DNA from: Streptomyces violascens
GTDB lineage: Bacteria; Actinomycetota; Actinomycetes; Streptomycetales; Streptomycetaceae
Assembly: GCF_014649955.1 (NCBI RefSeq)
Contig: NZ_BMUA01000002.1
Location: 620,001 to 684,000 of the forward strand
Direction: 5' to 3'
Length of the DNA: 64,000 nucleotides
The translations under genes and the position numbers were made by a program. The notes beneath the pieces are model-generated. The model worked only from the letters and a program-made list of their open reading frames with translations. It made no database searches and was not told the origin of the DNA. Positions 18,546 to 26,895 of this stretch are shown piece by piece (the stretch's first letter is position 1; every line of letters begins with the position of its first letter).

Positions 18546-19316
18546 TCAGAGGCGGCGGGTCGCCAGCGTCAGACGGTCGCGGGCGTCGAACAGGGCGTCC
18601 TTCACCATCTGTTCGTGGGCCGGGGTGAGCCGGGCCACCGGCACCGAGCAGCTGATCGCGTCGCGGGCCGGGGTGCGGTACGGGATCGCGACGCCGAAGC
18701 AGCGCAGGCCCAGCGTGTTCTCCTCGCGGTCCACGGCGTAGCCCTGCTCGCGGATGAGGTGCAGCTCCTCGATGAGCTTCTCGCGGTCGGTGATGGTGTG
18801 CTCGGTGAGCTGCTGGAGGGTCTCCGGGAGCAGCTTGCGCACCTGCTCGTCGCTGTGGGTGGCGAGCAGCGCCTTGCCGAGCGAGGTCGAGTGGGCCGGC
18901 AGGCGGCGGCCGACGCGGGTGAACGGGCGCAGATAGTGCTGCGACTGGCGGGTGGCGAGGTAGACCACGTTCGTGCCGTCGAGGCGGGCGAGGTGGATCG
19001 TCTCGGTGGTGTCGTCCGAGAGCCGGTCGAGGGTGGGGCGGGCCGCCGCCACCACCTCGTCGCCGTCGATGTACGAGGTGCCGACCAGCAGGGCCCGCAC
19101 GCCGATGCCGTACCGGGTGCCCGTCGCGTCGGTCTCCACCCAGCCGAGCTCGACCAGCGTGCGCAGAAGCATGTACAAACTGGACTTCGGGTAGCCAACC
19201 GCTTCCTGGACCGCGGCGAGGGAGTGCATTCCGGGCCGCCCTGCGAAATACTCGAGCAACTCGACGGTCCGCACCGCGGACTTGACCTGTGCTCCACCTG
19301 AATCGGCAGCCGACAT
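18546..19316 (-). CDS. IclR-family transcriptional regulator
   Basis: The protein is 256 residues: a winged helix at about 12-70 (VKSAVRTVELLEYFAGRPG and SSLYMLLRTL) and an IclR effector-binding domain with TSLGKALLA and LGLRCFGVAIPY. It is divergent from the ketoglutarate semialdehyde dehydrogenase gene, and a palindrome (19404-19421) lies between them. IclR proteins in this context often repress sugar-acid catabolism. It is the best local candidate to regulate both the 19.4-kb and 10.7-kb uronate genes. Confidence 0.9.
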   Translation of the reverse strand: MSAADSGGAQVKSAVRTVELLEYFAGRPGMHSLAAVQEAVGYPKSSLYMLLRTLVELGWVETDATGTRYGIGVRALLVGTSYIDGDEVVAAARPTLDRLSDDTTETIHLARLDGTNVVYLATRQSQHYLRPFTRVGRRLPAHSTSLGKALLATHSDEQVRKLLPETLQQLTEHTITDREKLIEELHLIREQGYAVDREENTLGLRCFGVAIPYRTPARDAISCSVPVARLTPAHEQMVKDALFDARDRLTLATRRL

Positions 19317-19403
19317 CCAGCACCCCGCTCCTTCTCGCCGAGGCTTCTTGCCAAGGCGGAACGCCCGTTAATAGAGTCCCAGCATATTCAGCACCGGGAA
19401 CTC

Positions 19404-19421
19404 TGTTCAGAATACCGAACA
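19404..19421. promoter_or_regulatory. Candidate IclR operator between iclR and semialdehyde dehydrogenase gene
   Basis: TGTTCAGAATACCGAACA has 5-bp inverted arms (TGTTC/GAACA) and lies 48 bp before the GTG start of the dehydrogenase. A related GTTCAGAA core precedes kdgD at 10705. Confidence 0.4.
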
Positions 19422-19468
19422 AGTCCTGGTGGGTGGCAGGAGCGGACCGGCAGTGGAAGGACAATGCG

Positions 19469-20998
19469 GTGAGCGCAGCAGCACCAGTCTGGAGTGTCGA
19501 CCCCCGAACGGGGAAGCCGCGTGAAGAGGTCGCGGTCGAAGCCACGCCCCAAGAGGTCGACCAGGCCGTCCGGGCCGCCCACGCCGCCCGCGGGGCCCTG
19601 GCCGGCCTGAGCGTACGCGCCGTGTTCCTGCGGACCGCGGCCGACCTCCTGGACGCCTCGGCCGAGCACGTGGTGGAGGCTGCCGACGCCGAGACGGCGC
19701 TCGGACCGGTCCGGCTCAAGGGCGAACTGGCCCGGACCACCGCCCAGTTGAGGGCGTTCGCCGAGGCCGTCGAGGACGGTTCCTTCCTCGACATACGCAT
19801 CGACCACGCCGATGCGTCCCGCACCCCGCCGTGGTCGGACCTCAGGCGCGTCAAGATCCCGCTCGGTGTCGTCGCCGTCTACTCGGCGTCCAACTTCCCG
19901 CTCGCCTTCTCCGTGCCCGGCGGCGACACCGCGAGCGCGCTCGCGGCCGGCTGCCCGGTCGTCGTCAAGGCGCACCCGGACCACCCGGCGACCTCGGAGC
20001 TGTGCGTCTCGCTCCTGCGCCGCGCGGCCGTCCAGGCGGGCCTCCCCGAGGACGTCGTGGCCCTGGTGCACGGCTTCACCGCGGGCGTCGAGCTCGTACG
20101 TCATCCGCTGGTGTCGGCCGCCGGGTTCACCGGGTCGGTGCGCGGCGGACGGGCGCTGTTCGACGCGGCGGCCGCACGGCCCGTGCCGATCCCCTTCCAC
20201 GGCGAGCTCGGCTCGCTCAACCCCGTCGTGGTGACGGCGGCCGCCGCCGAAGAGCGCGGCGAGCAGATCGGGTCGGGGCTCGGCGCCTCGATGACCGTGG
20301 GTGTCGGCCAGTTCTGCACCAAGCCCGGCTTCGTGCTCGCCCCCCAGGGCGAGGCGGGCGACGCGCTGATCAAGGCCCTCACGGCGGCCGTCAGCGACAC
20401 CGACGCCGGGGTCATGCTCGACCACCGGATGCGGGACGCGTTCGTCGCCGGGGTCGCCGAGCGGGCCGCGCTGCCCGGCGTCGAGGCCCCGGTCACGCCC
20501 GGCGCGGGCGGCGAGCACACCGTGAGCGGTGGATTCCTGACCGTACCGGCGGCCCTGCTGGCCACGGAGGGCGAGCACGACCTGCTCCTGGAGGAGTGCT
20601 TCGGCCCGGTCACCGTCGTCGCCCGGTACGCGGACGAGTCCGAGATCGGCGCGGTGCTCTCGCGCCTGCCGGGCAACCTGACCGCGACCCTCCAACTGTC
20701 CTCCGCGGAGGCGGCGGGCGAGGGCTCGGGGTCCCAACTCCTCGCGAAGCTGACCCAGTTGGCGGGCCGCGTCCTGGTGGACGGCTGGCCCACCGGGGTC
20801 GCGGTCGCCCCCGCCCAGCACCACGGCGGCCCCTACCCGGCGACCACCTCCACCTCCACCTCGGTCGGCGCCACCGCCGTGGAACGCTGGCTGCGCCCGG
20901 TCACGTACCAGAGCATCCCCCAGGCCCTGCTGCCGCCGGAGCTGCGCGACGACAACCCGCTGGGGCTGCCCCGCCGCGTGAACGGCACCCTCGGATGA
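19469..20998 (+). CDS. Alpha-ketoglutarate semialdehyde dehydrogenase (NADP-type aldehyde dehydrogenase)
   Basis: The protein is 509 residues in the aldehyde dehydrogenase superfamily: SASNFPLAFSVPGGDTASAL (typical of the ketoglutarate semialdehyde branch), general base Glu246 in HGELGSLNP, and catalytic Cys283 in VGQFCTKPG. It oxidises 2,5-dioxopentanoate, the KdgD product, to alpha-ketoglutarate. I chose the GTG at 19469 because GGAAGG lies eight bases upstream. Its TGA overlaps the ATG of the next gene (ATGA). It completes the uronate oxidative route started 9 kb away. Confidence 0.88.
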   Translation: MSAAAPVWSVDPRTGKPREEVAVEATPQEVDQAVRAAHAARGALAGLSVRAVFLRTAADLLDASAEHVVEAADAETALGPVRLKGELARTTAQLRAFAEAVEDGSFLDIRIDHADASRTPPWSDLRRVKIPLGVVAVYSASNFPLAFSVPGGDTASALAAGCPVVVKAHPDHPATSELCVSLLRRAAVQAGLPEDVVALVHGFTAGVELVRHPLVSAAGFTGSVRGGRALFDAAAARPVPIPFHGELGSLNPVVVTAAAAEERGEQIGSGLGASMTVGVGQFCTKPGFVLAPQGEAGDALIKALTAAVSDTDAGVMLDHRMRDAFVAGVAERAALPGVEAPVTPGAGGEHTVSGGFLTVPAALLATEGEHDLLLEECFGPVTVVARYADESEIGAVLSRLPGNLTATLQLSSAEAAGEGSGSQLLAKLTQLAGRVLVDGWPTGVAVAPAQHHGGPYPATTSTSTSVGATAVERWLRPVTYQSIPQALLPPELRDDNPLGLPRRVNGTLG

Positions 20999-21606
20999 CG
21001 GTGCGCCTGCCCGAACTGCCCTTCCCGCTGGAGCCGTTCGGGCCCGAGGCGCCCTGGACGTACGACGACGGCGTCCTCTCGGTACGCGCCGGAGCCCGCC
21101 AGGACCGGTTCGTGCCGCCGGGCGGGGAGAGCCTGGAGCCCGCCTCCGACGCGCCCCGGCTGCTCGGAACGCCCCCCGCGGGCGACTTCCAGCTGATCGC
21201 GCGGGCGACCGTCTCCTTCGAGGCGCCCTTCGACGCGGGCGTCCTGTACGTCCACGTGGGCGAGCGGCAGTGGGCCAAGCTCTGCCTGGAGCTCTCGCCG
21301 CGGCGGCCGACGATCTGCACGGTGGTCACGCGGGGCCTTTCCGACGACGCGAACTCCTGGGAGGTGGAGGGGGACAGCGTCTGGCTCCGCGTCAGCCGGA
21401 CCGGCAAGGCGTTCGCCTTCCACGCCTCGACGGACGGCGAGCGCTGGATCTTCGTCCGGGTCTTCGCGCTCGGGACGGCGGAGGAGAGTGCCGGGGCCCG
21501 GGTCGGCTTCCTGGCGCAGTCGCCTGCGGGGGAGGGGTGTGCGGTGGCCTTCGACTCGGTGGAGTTCCGGGGGTGTGCGCCGCCGGATCTGCGCGACGGA
21601 ACCTGA
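20995..21606 (+). CDS. DUF1349-like concanavalin-fold protein
   Basis: The protein is 203 residues and almost entirely beta-strand. Blocks LIARATVSFEAPFDAGVLYV, RQWAKLCLEL, DSVWLRVSRTGKAFAFHAS and AFDSVEF match the DUF1349 (LamG/concanavalin-like) pattern, usually a carbohydrate-associated fold. It has no signal peptide. It is coupled by an ATGA overlap to the semialdehyde dehydrogenase, suggesting a role with the same sugar-acid substrates. Confidence 0.8.
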   Translation: MTVRLPELPFPLEPFGPEAPWTYDDGVLSVRAGARQDRFVPPGGESLEPASDAPRLLGTPPAGDFQLIARATVSFEAPFDAGVLYVHVGERQWAKLCLELSPRRPTICTVVTRGLSDDANSWEVEGDSVWLRVSRTGKAFAFHASTDGERWIFVRVFALGTAEESAGARVGFLAQSPAGEGCAVAFDSVEFRGCAPPDLRDGT

Positions 21607-21648
21607 CCCCGGGCGCCCTCCCGGGGCTCCGCCCCGGACCCCGGAATC

Positions 21649-21907
21649 CCCCACCCCGCCCCTTCCCGAGACCCTCCGGGGGGGGAGGTGGGGGACTACG
21701 CCCGAGGCGTGGTCGGTCGACCGCGGACCGTGCGTGGCTGATCGCGCAGTTCCCCGCGCCCCTGGCAGAGTCAGTGCTGGCCTGCACCGGGGCATTTCAG
21801 CCTGGCCGACGTTTGAGGACGAGCGTCCTTGAGGCGCGAACGGGGTCTGGGCCGGAGCCCCAGGGTCCTTCAACTCCCGGAGGGTCTCGGGAAGGGGCGG
21901 GGTGGGG
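21649..21907. repeat. MITE-like element 2 with 33-bp terminal inverted repeats
   Basis: The ends 21649-21681 and 21875-21907 are inverted repeats (one mismatch over 33 bp) and are near-identical to the ends of the element at 12887-13139. The internal modules occur in the same order: GGACCGTGCGTGGCTG, CGCGCAGTTCCCCGCGCCCC, a CAGCCTGGCCGACGTTTGAG block, and a hairpin near 21845-21862. It is non-coding. It separates two convergent genes (stops at 21606 and 21912) and accounts for nearly all of that gap. Confidence 0.8.
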
Positions 21908-21911
21908 AAAG

Positions 21912-23297
21912 CTACCCCGCCGACGGTCGCAGCCGCAGCGTCGCCAGCGCCGACACCGCGAACAACCCCGCCGCGACCAGCAGACTCGTCCGCAGGCCCG
22001 GCACGAACCCGCCCCCGCCCGCCACCAGCGTCCCGAACACCGCGATGCTCAGCGCCCCCGCGACCTGCCGGCCCGCGTTGAGGACGCCCGCCGCGAGCCC
22101 CGCCCGTTCCTGCGGCAGCGCCTCCATCATCGCCGCGGTCAGCGCGGGCACCGAGGTGCCGCAGCCCAGCGCGAGCGGGACCATCAGGAACGCGGCGAGC
22201 AGGGTGGGGGTGTGCTCGTCGGCCAGAAGGAGCACCAGCAACCCGGCCAGGGCCAGGAGTTGGCCCGCCAGCATCGGGACCCGGGCCCCGTACCGGGTCG
22301 ACAGCTTGCCCGACAGCACGTTCACCACCGGGATCAGTGCCGTCATCGGCAGGAACATCAGGCCGGCCGTCAGGGCGGATTCTCCGCGCACCCGCTGGAA
22401 GTACAGGCTGAAGACGAAGATCACCCCGTAGAACGCGACGCTGGCCGCCGCGCCCGCGCCGATGGCGACGGTCACCGTGCGGTTGCGGAACAGGCCGAGC
22501 GGCACCACCGGGTGCGCGACGCGGCGCTCGATCAGCCAGAACGCCACCCCCGCGGCCACTGCCACCGCGCCCGCCACGATCCGTACCGTGCCCTGTTCGA
22601 TCACCGCGAAGGCGAGTGCGGCCAGCGCGATCGCCGCCGTCAGCTGGCCCGGCAGGTCCAGCGGCGCGGGGCGGCGCTCGGTGCGCGGTGCGCGGGTGGT
22701 CAGGGCGAGGGCCGCGAGGCCGAGGGGCAGGTTGATGAAGAAGATGCCGCGCCAGTCCCACACCGTGGTCAGGGCGCCGCCCGCGACCGGGCCGAGCGCG
22801 ACGGCGACCGAACCCCCTGCCGCCCACAGCGCCACCGCCCTGGCCCGCCGGGCCGGGTCCGGATACGCCTGGCGGACCAGGGCGAGGGAGGCGGGCAGGA
22901 CCACCGCCGCTGCCACGCCCTGGACGACGCGGGCGCCGATCAGTACGCCGAGGTCCGGGGCCAGGCCGCAGGCCGCCGAGGCCAGGGTGAAGACCACCGT
23001 GCCCAGCGCGTACGCCTTCGCCGAGCCGATCCGGTCGGCGAAGGCCCCGGTCGAGAGCATCAGCGCGGCGAACGCGAGCGTGTAGGCGTCCACCACCCAC
23101 TGGAGGCCCGACATGCCGCCGCCGAGGTCGCTGCCGATCGCCGGCAGCGCCACGTTCACCACGGAGGCGTCCAGGGTGATCAGCGCGAAGCCGAGCAGGG
23201 AGGCGGCGAGGGCCAGGGCGGGGGAGGCGCCGCGCGGCGGCCTCGGGGTCAACTGGTGGTCGGCGGGCGGGGCTTGGAGTGCGGCGTTGGGTGACAT
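21912..23297 (-). CDS. MFS drug exporter, DHA2 (14-TM) type
   Basis: The protein is 461 residues. Motif A-like ADRIGSAKAYALG, LDASVVNVALPAIGSDL in helix 1 and DWRGIFFINLPLG identify the EmrB/QacA-type DHA2 family. About 14 hydrophobic helices can be counted. It probably exports drugs or metabolites by proton antiport. ATG at 23297 with GGGGG just upstream; codons further out are antisense to the divergent regulator. The 70-bp gap to that AraC-type gene makes it the likely regulatory target. Confidence 0.87.
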   Translation of the reverse strand: MSPNAALQAPPADHQLTPRPPRGASPALALAASLLGFALITLDASVVNVALPAIGSDLGGGMSGLQWVVDAYTLAFAALMLSTGAFADRIGSAKAYALGTVVFTLASAACGLAPDLGVLIGARVVQGVAAAVVLPASLALVRQAYPDPARRARAVALWAAGGSVAVALGPVAGGALTTVWDWRGIFFINLPLGLAALALTTRAPRTERRPAPLDLPGQLTAAIALAALAFAVIEQGTVRIVAGAVAVAAGVAFWLIERRVAHPVVPLGLFRNRTVTVAIGAGAAASVAFYGVIFVFSLYFQRVRGESALTAGLMFLPMTALIPVVNVLSGKLSTRYGARVPMLAGQLLALAGLLVLLLADEHTPTLLAAFLMVPLALGCGTSVPALTAAMMEALPQERAGLAAGVLNAGRQVAGALSIAVFGTLVAGGGGFVPGLRTSLLVAAGLFAVSALATLRLRPSAG

Positions 23298-23367
23298 GCC
23301 CCCAGCTTGGCGAGCGCCGGCCGCGTACAGTAGTGGCCTGAACGCCATACGTCCGGAGGTTCTGGCC

Positions 23368-24327
23368 ATGCCGCTGCACCGGGTCGCCGTCATCGCGCCC
23401 TCGCCCGTCTCGATGTTCAACCTCGCCATCCCCGAACTGCTCTTCGGCAAGGTCGAGGTGGCGGGGGAGCCCGGGTACGATCTGGTCGTCTGCACGCCCG
23501 AGCCGGGGCCGATCGCCACGACCGGCGGGCTCGATCTGTCCGTGGGCCGGGGCCTGGACGCGGTCGAGGGGGCCGATACGGTGCTCGTCGCCGGGACCGG
23601 GCAGCGCTACGAGCCCGACCCGCGCACCGTGGCCGTGGTCGCGAAGGCGGCCGCCGAGGGCGTGCGCATCGCGTCCATCTGCAGCGGCGCCTTCGTGCTC
23701 GCCGAGGCCGGACTGCTCGACGGCCGCAGCGCCACCACGTACTGGGAACTCGCCGAGGAACTGCGCAGGCGCTACCCGGCGCTCGACCTCAAGGGTGACG
23801 TCCTGTACGTCCAGGACGGCAACGTCATGACCTCGTCCGGGTACGCGGCCGGGATCGACCTGTGCCTGCACATCATCCGCACCGACTACGGCGCCGCCGT
23901 CGCCAACACGGTGGCCCGCCAGGCGCTGGTGGCGCCGGTGCGGCCGGGCGGGCAGACCCAGTTCACCCAGACCCCGCTGCCCGCCGAGCGCGGGACGGTC
24001 TGCGCGGACACCCGGGGCTGGGCGATGCGCAACCTCGACAAGCCGCTCACCCTCACCGACCTGGCCCGGCACGCGGGCGTCAGCGTGCGCACCCTGACCC
24101 GGCGCTTCCACGCCGAAAGCGGGGTCAGCCCGCTCCAGTGGCTCCTTCACCAGCGCATCGAGCGGGCCAAGGAGCTCCTGGAGACGACCACCCTCGCCAT
24201 GGACCAGGTCGCCGAATCCAGTGGCCTGGGCAGCGCCGACTCCCTGCGCGGCCACCTCGTACGGCGCACCGGCCTCACCCCGAGCGCCTACCGGGCCACC
24301 TTCAGCAGGCTGGCCCCGGCGGCCTGA
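23368..24327 (+). CDS. GlxA-family AraC-type transcriptional regulator
   Basis: The protein is 319 residues. A DJ-1/PfpI-like N-terminal domain (about 1-190) includes SICSGAFVLAEAGLLDGR with the class I amidotransferase-like Cys elbow. An AraC DNA-binding domain (about 215-315) has LARHAGVSVRTLTRRFHAE and SADSLRGHL. The start at 23368 has GGAGGT eight bases upstream. It is divergent from the MFS exporter gene. The ligand is unknown. Confidence 0.9.
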   Translation: MPLHRVAVIAPSPVSMFNLAIPELLFGKVEVAGEPGYDLVVCTPEPGPIATTGGLDLSVGRGLDAVEGADTVLVAGTGQRYEPDPRTVAVVAKAAAEGVRIASICSGAFVLAEAGLLDGRSATTYWELAEELRRRYPALDLKGDVLYVQDGNVMTSSGYAAGIDLCLHIIRTDYGAAVANTVARQALVAPVRPGGQTQFTQTPLPAERGTVCADTRGWAMRNLDKPLTLTDLARHAGVSVRTLTRRFHAESGVSPLQWLLHQRIERAKELLETTTLAMDQVAESSGLGSADSLRGHLVRRTGLTPSAYRATFSRLAPAA

Positions 24328-24412
24328 CCTGGGCGAAAGCGCTCGGGAATGGGCCGGGCGCCCTGCGCGTTGGCCTAAAACGTACGACCTTCAACAAACT
24401 GAGAGAAGTGAC

Positions 24413-25120
24413 ATGCGCGTCGAGATCTGGAGCGACATCGCCTGCCCGTGGTGCTACATCGGCAAGGCCCGCTTCGAGAAGGGCCTGGCGGAGTTCGCCC
24501 ACCGCGACGACATCGAGGTGGTCCACCGCTCCTTCGAGCTCGACCCCAGCCGCCCCAAGGGCGACATCGGCCCGGTGATCCCGATGCTGGCCAAGAAGTA
24601 CGGCCGCACCATCGAGGAGGCCCGTGAGATGGAGGCGCACGTCGCGTCCAACGCGCACGCCGAGGGCCTGGGCTACCTGGCCGACGGCCGCGACCACGGC
24701 AACACCTTCGACATCCACCGCGTCCTGCACCTGGCCAAGGCCCGCGGCCGCCAGAGCGAGCTGCTCGACCTCGCCTACCGGGCCAACTTCGCCGAGGAGC
24801 GCTCCGTCTTCGACGCCGAGGTCCTGGTCGAGATCGCGGTCGCGGCCGGTCTGGACGCCGACGAGGTCCGTACCGTGCTCGCCGACGAGAACGCCTACGC
24901 CGACGAGGTGCGCGCGGACGAGCGCGAGGCGGCCGAGCTCGGTGCCAACGCCGTCCCGTTCTTCGTGCTCGACCGGAAGTACGGGATCTCCGGCGGCCAG
25001 CCCGCCGAGGTCTTCACGCAGGCTCTGGAGCAGGCCTGGCGGGCGCACACCCCGGCCCTGAAGATCGTCGAGGGCGACGCCGAGGCCTGCGGCCCCGAGG
25101 GGTGCGAGGTTCCCCGCTGA
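24413..25120 (+). CDS. FrnE-like DsbA-family oxidoreductase
   Basis: The protein is 235 residues with a thioredoxin fold interrupted by an alpha-helical insert. The redox motif CPWC is at Cys11-Cys14, and the cis-proline loop is NAVPFFV near 180. It has no signal peptide, so it acts in the cytoplasm, as do other FrnE/2-hydroxychromene-isomerase-like DsbA members implicated in redox stress or polyketide tailoring. A C-terminal CGPEGC pair is a second possible dithiol. A GAGAGAAG ribosome site precedes the ATG. Confidence 0.9.
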   Translation: MRVEIWSDIACPWCYIGKARFEKGLAEFAHRDDIEVVHRSFELDPSRPKGDIGPVIPMLAKKYGRTIEEAREMEAHVASNAHAEGLGYLADGRDHGNTFDIHRVLHLAKARGRQSELLDLAYRANFAEERSVFDAEVLVEIAVAAGLDADEVRTVLADENAYADEVRADEREAAELGANAVPFFVLDRKYGISGGQPAEVFTQALEQAWRAHTPALKIVEGDAEACGPEGCEVPR

Positions 25121-25203
25121 AGCCCCTTTCATAAGCGTTGCTTAGGGGTCTCGGTCAATTTTGCCCAATTGACTTGGGGTGGGCGGGGATTCAGGGTGGA
25201 GTC

Positions 25204-26253
25204 ATGGAACTGGACTCCCTCGCGCGCAGCGAGTTCGCCCCGCAGACCACCTACCTCAACACCGCCAGCACCGGGCTGCTGCCCGCCCGGACCGTGGCGG
25301 CCATGGGCGAAGCCGTGGCCGCCTCCGCCGCCGGGGCGCCGACCGACATGTTCGGCGACGTGGAGGCGGCCCGCGCCACCTACGCCCGGCTCGCCGGCGT
25401 GTCCGTGCGGCGCGTCGCGGCCGGTGCGTCGGTCGCCGTCTACACCGGGCTCGTCGCGGCCTCCCTGCCCGAAGGGTCCGAAGTCCTCGTCGCGGAGGCC
25501 GACTTCAGCTCGGTGGTGAACCCGTTCCACATGTGCCGCGACCTGAAGGTGCGCACTGCCCCGCTCGACCGGCTCGCCGAGGCGGTGCGGCCGGGCACCG
25601 CCGTTGTCGCGGTCAGCGCGGTCCAGTCCGCCGACGGCCGCATCGCCGACCTCGCCGCGATCCGCGAGGCCGCCCGCACCCACGGCGCCAGGACCCTGGT
25701 CGACGTGTCCCAGGGGGCGGGCTGGTACCCCGTCGACGCCGACGCGTACGACTTCACGGTGACCGTCGGCTTCAAGTGGCTGACCACCCCGCGCGGGGTC
25801 GCCTTCCTCACTGTCCCCGACGACCTCGGCGGCCTGAACCCGGTCTTCGCGGGCTGGGTGGCCGGCGAGCACCCCTGGGACAGCTGCTACGGGCCGGTCG
25901 AGGAACTCGCCCACTCCGCGCGGCGGTTCGACGAGAGCCCCGCGCTCTTCTCGTACACCGGGGCCCGGCACTCCCTCGCGCTCGTCGAGGAGCTGGGCGC
26001 CGAACGCATCCGCGCGCACAACACCGCGCTCGCCGACCGCTTCCGCGCGGGGCTCGCGCCGCTCGGGTACGAGCCGGTGGCCGCGCCCGGCTCGGCGATC
26101 GTGGCGGTGCCCGGACTCGGCCACCGCCAGGAGGAGTTGAGCCGCGCGGGCATCGAGCTCTCCAACCGCGCGGGCAACCTGCGCGCGGCCTTCCACTTCT
26201 ACACCTCGGCCGAGGACGTGGACCGGCTGCTCGACCTGCTGCCCGCCCGCTGA
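25204..26253 (+). CDS. Class V aminotransferase-fold PLP enzyme (cysteine desulfurase-like)
   Basis: The protein is 349 residues: YLNTASTGLLPARTV opening, PLP aspartate in LVDVSQGAGWYPVD (about 167), and Schiff-base lysine Lys191 in TVGFKWLTTPRG. The nucleophilic cysteine loop of SufS/IscS is not evident, so a lyase or epimerase-type activity of the kynureninase/isopenicillin-epimerase branch is as likely. ATG at 25204. A palindromic terminator separates it from the convergent MarR gene. Confidence 0.85.
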   Translation: MELDSLARSEFAPQTTYLNTASTGLLPARTVAAMGEAVAASAAGAPTDMFGDVEAARATYARLAGVSVRRVAAGASVAVYTGLVAASLPEGSEVLVAEADFSSVVNPFHMCRDLKVRTAPLDRLAEAVRPGTAVVAVSAVQSADGRIADLAAIREAARTHGARTLVDVSQGAGWYPVDADAYDFTVTVGFKWLTTPRGVAFLTVPDDLGGLNPVFAGWVAGEHPWDSCYGPVEELAHSARRFDESPALFSYTGARHSLALVEELGAERIRAHNTALADRFRAGLAPLGYEPVAAPGSAIVAVPGLGHRQEELSRAGIELSNRAGNLRAAFHFYTSAEDVDRLLDLLPAR

Positions 26254-26262
26254 ACCCGGGGT

Positions 26263-26292
26263 GCGCCCGGGGAGCCGAGGCTCCCCGGGCGC
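26263..26292. terminator. Bidirectional terminator, 30-bp palindrome
   Basis: GCGCCCGGGGAGCC (26263-26276) and its complement at 26279-26292 flank a GA centre, between convergent stops at 26253 and 26294. Confidence 0.8.
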
Positions 26293-26293
26293 C

Positions 26294-26794
26294 TCACTTC
26301 CCGCAGCCGGCCTCGTCGCCCGCCGTACGGCACAGATTGGCCTCGACCTTCCCCAACAGCCGTGCCAGCTCGGCCTGTTCGGCCGGGTCGAGGCCGGTCA
26401 GGGTCTGCTCCTCCAGCTCGCTCCAGGCCGCCTTCACCCGCTCGTGGAGTACGAAGCCGTCCTCGGTCGACTCGACGAGCGAGGCCCGCCGGTCCTTCGG
26501 ATCCGGGCTGCGCCGCACATAGCCCGCCTGCTCCAGGCGCTGGAGCATCTTGGTGACGGTCGACGGGTCGAGTTCGAGAAGCTTGATCAGCTCGGACTGC
26601 CGGGTCGCCCCCGCGTCCCACAGGTGCATCATCAGGAACTCCTGCCCCGGGTAGAGCCCGATGGCGCGCAGCAGGCGGCCCGCGGCGATGCGGTGCAGCC
26701 GGGCCACCCGGGAGACCGCGTGACTGAACGGTCCGCAGGCGGCGGCGCTCGGCAGGCGGGAGTACTGGGTACAGGCGGGGTCTTCGGACGTCAT
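26294..26794 (-). CDS. MarR-family transcriptional regulator
   Basis: The protein is 166 residues. The winged helix has RQSELIKLLELDPSTVTKML and the wing SPDPKDRRASLVESTEDG, with flanking dimerisation helices. Cysteines at about 8, 20, 155 and 164 might allow redox or electrophile sensing, which would fit control of an old-yellow-enzyme gene; that is inference. It is divergent from that gene with two matching palindromic sites between. Confidence 0.9.
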   Translation of the reverse strand: MTSEDPACTQYSRLPSAAACGPFSHAVSRVARLHRIAAGRLLRAIGLYPGQEFLMMHLWDAGATRQSELIKLLELDPSTVTKMLQRLEQAGYVRRSPDPKDRRASLVESTEDGFVLHERVKAAWSELEEQTLTGLDPAEQAELARLLGKVEANLCRTAGDEAGCGK

Positions 26795-26808
26795 GCGTCA
26801 AGATTACC

Positions 26809-26864
26809 TTGGTCGGCCAATTAATGCGTTACAGTGACTCTCGGAGCCATTGCTTGGCCGACCA
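26809..26864. promoter_or_regulatory. Paired inverted sites between marR and OYE gene (candidate MarR operators)
   Basis: TTGGTCGGCCAA at 26809-26820 recurs inverted as TTGGCCGACCA at 26854-26864. Each is itself an imperfect TTGG-N4-CCAA-like dyad. They bracket the probable promoter region between the divergent starts at 26794 and 26896. Confidence 0.6.
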
Positions 26865-26895
26865 CATATTCCTGTACGTCTCCTTGGAGGCCGTT

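Noticed and set aside
20833-24255. 1140-codon open frame on the minus strand
   Set aside because: It runs through four real genes and a repeat in the wrong frame; Arg/Gly/Pro-rich with no motif.
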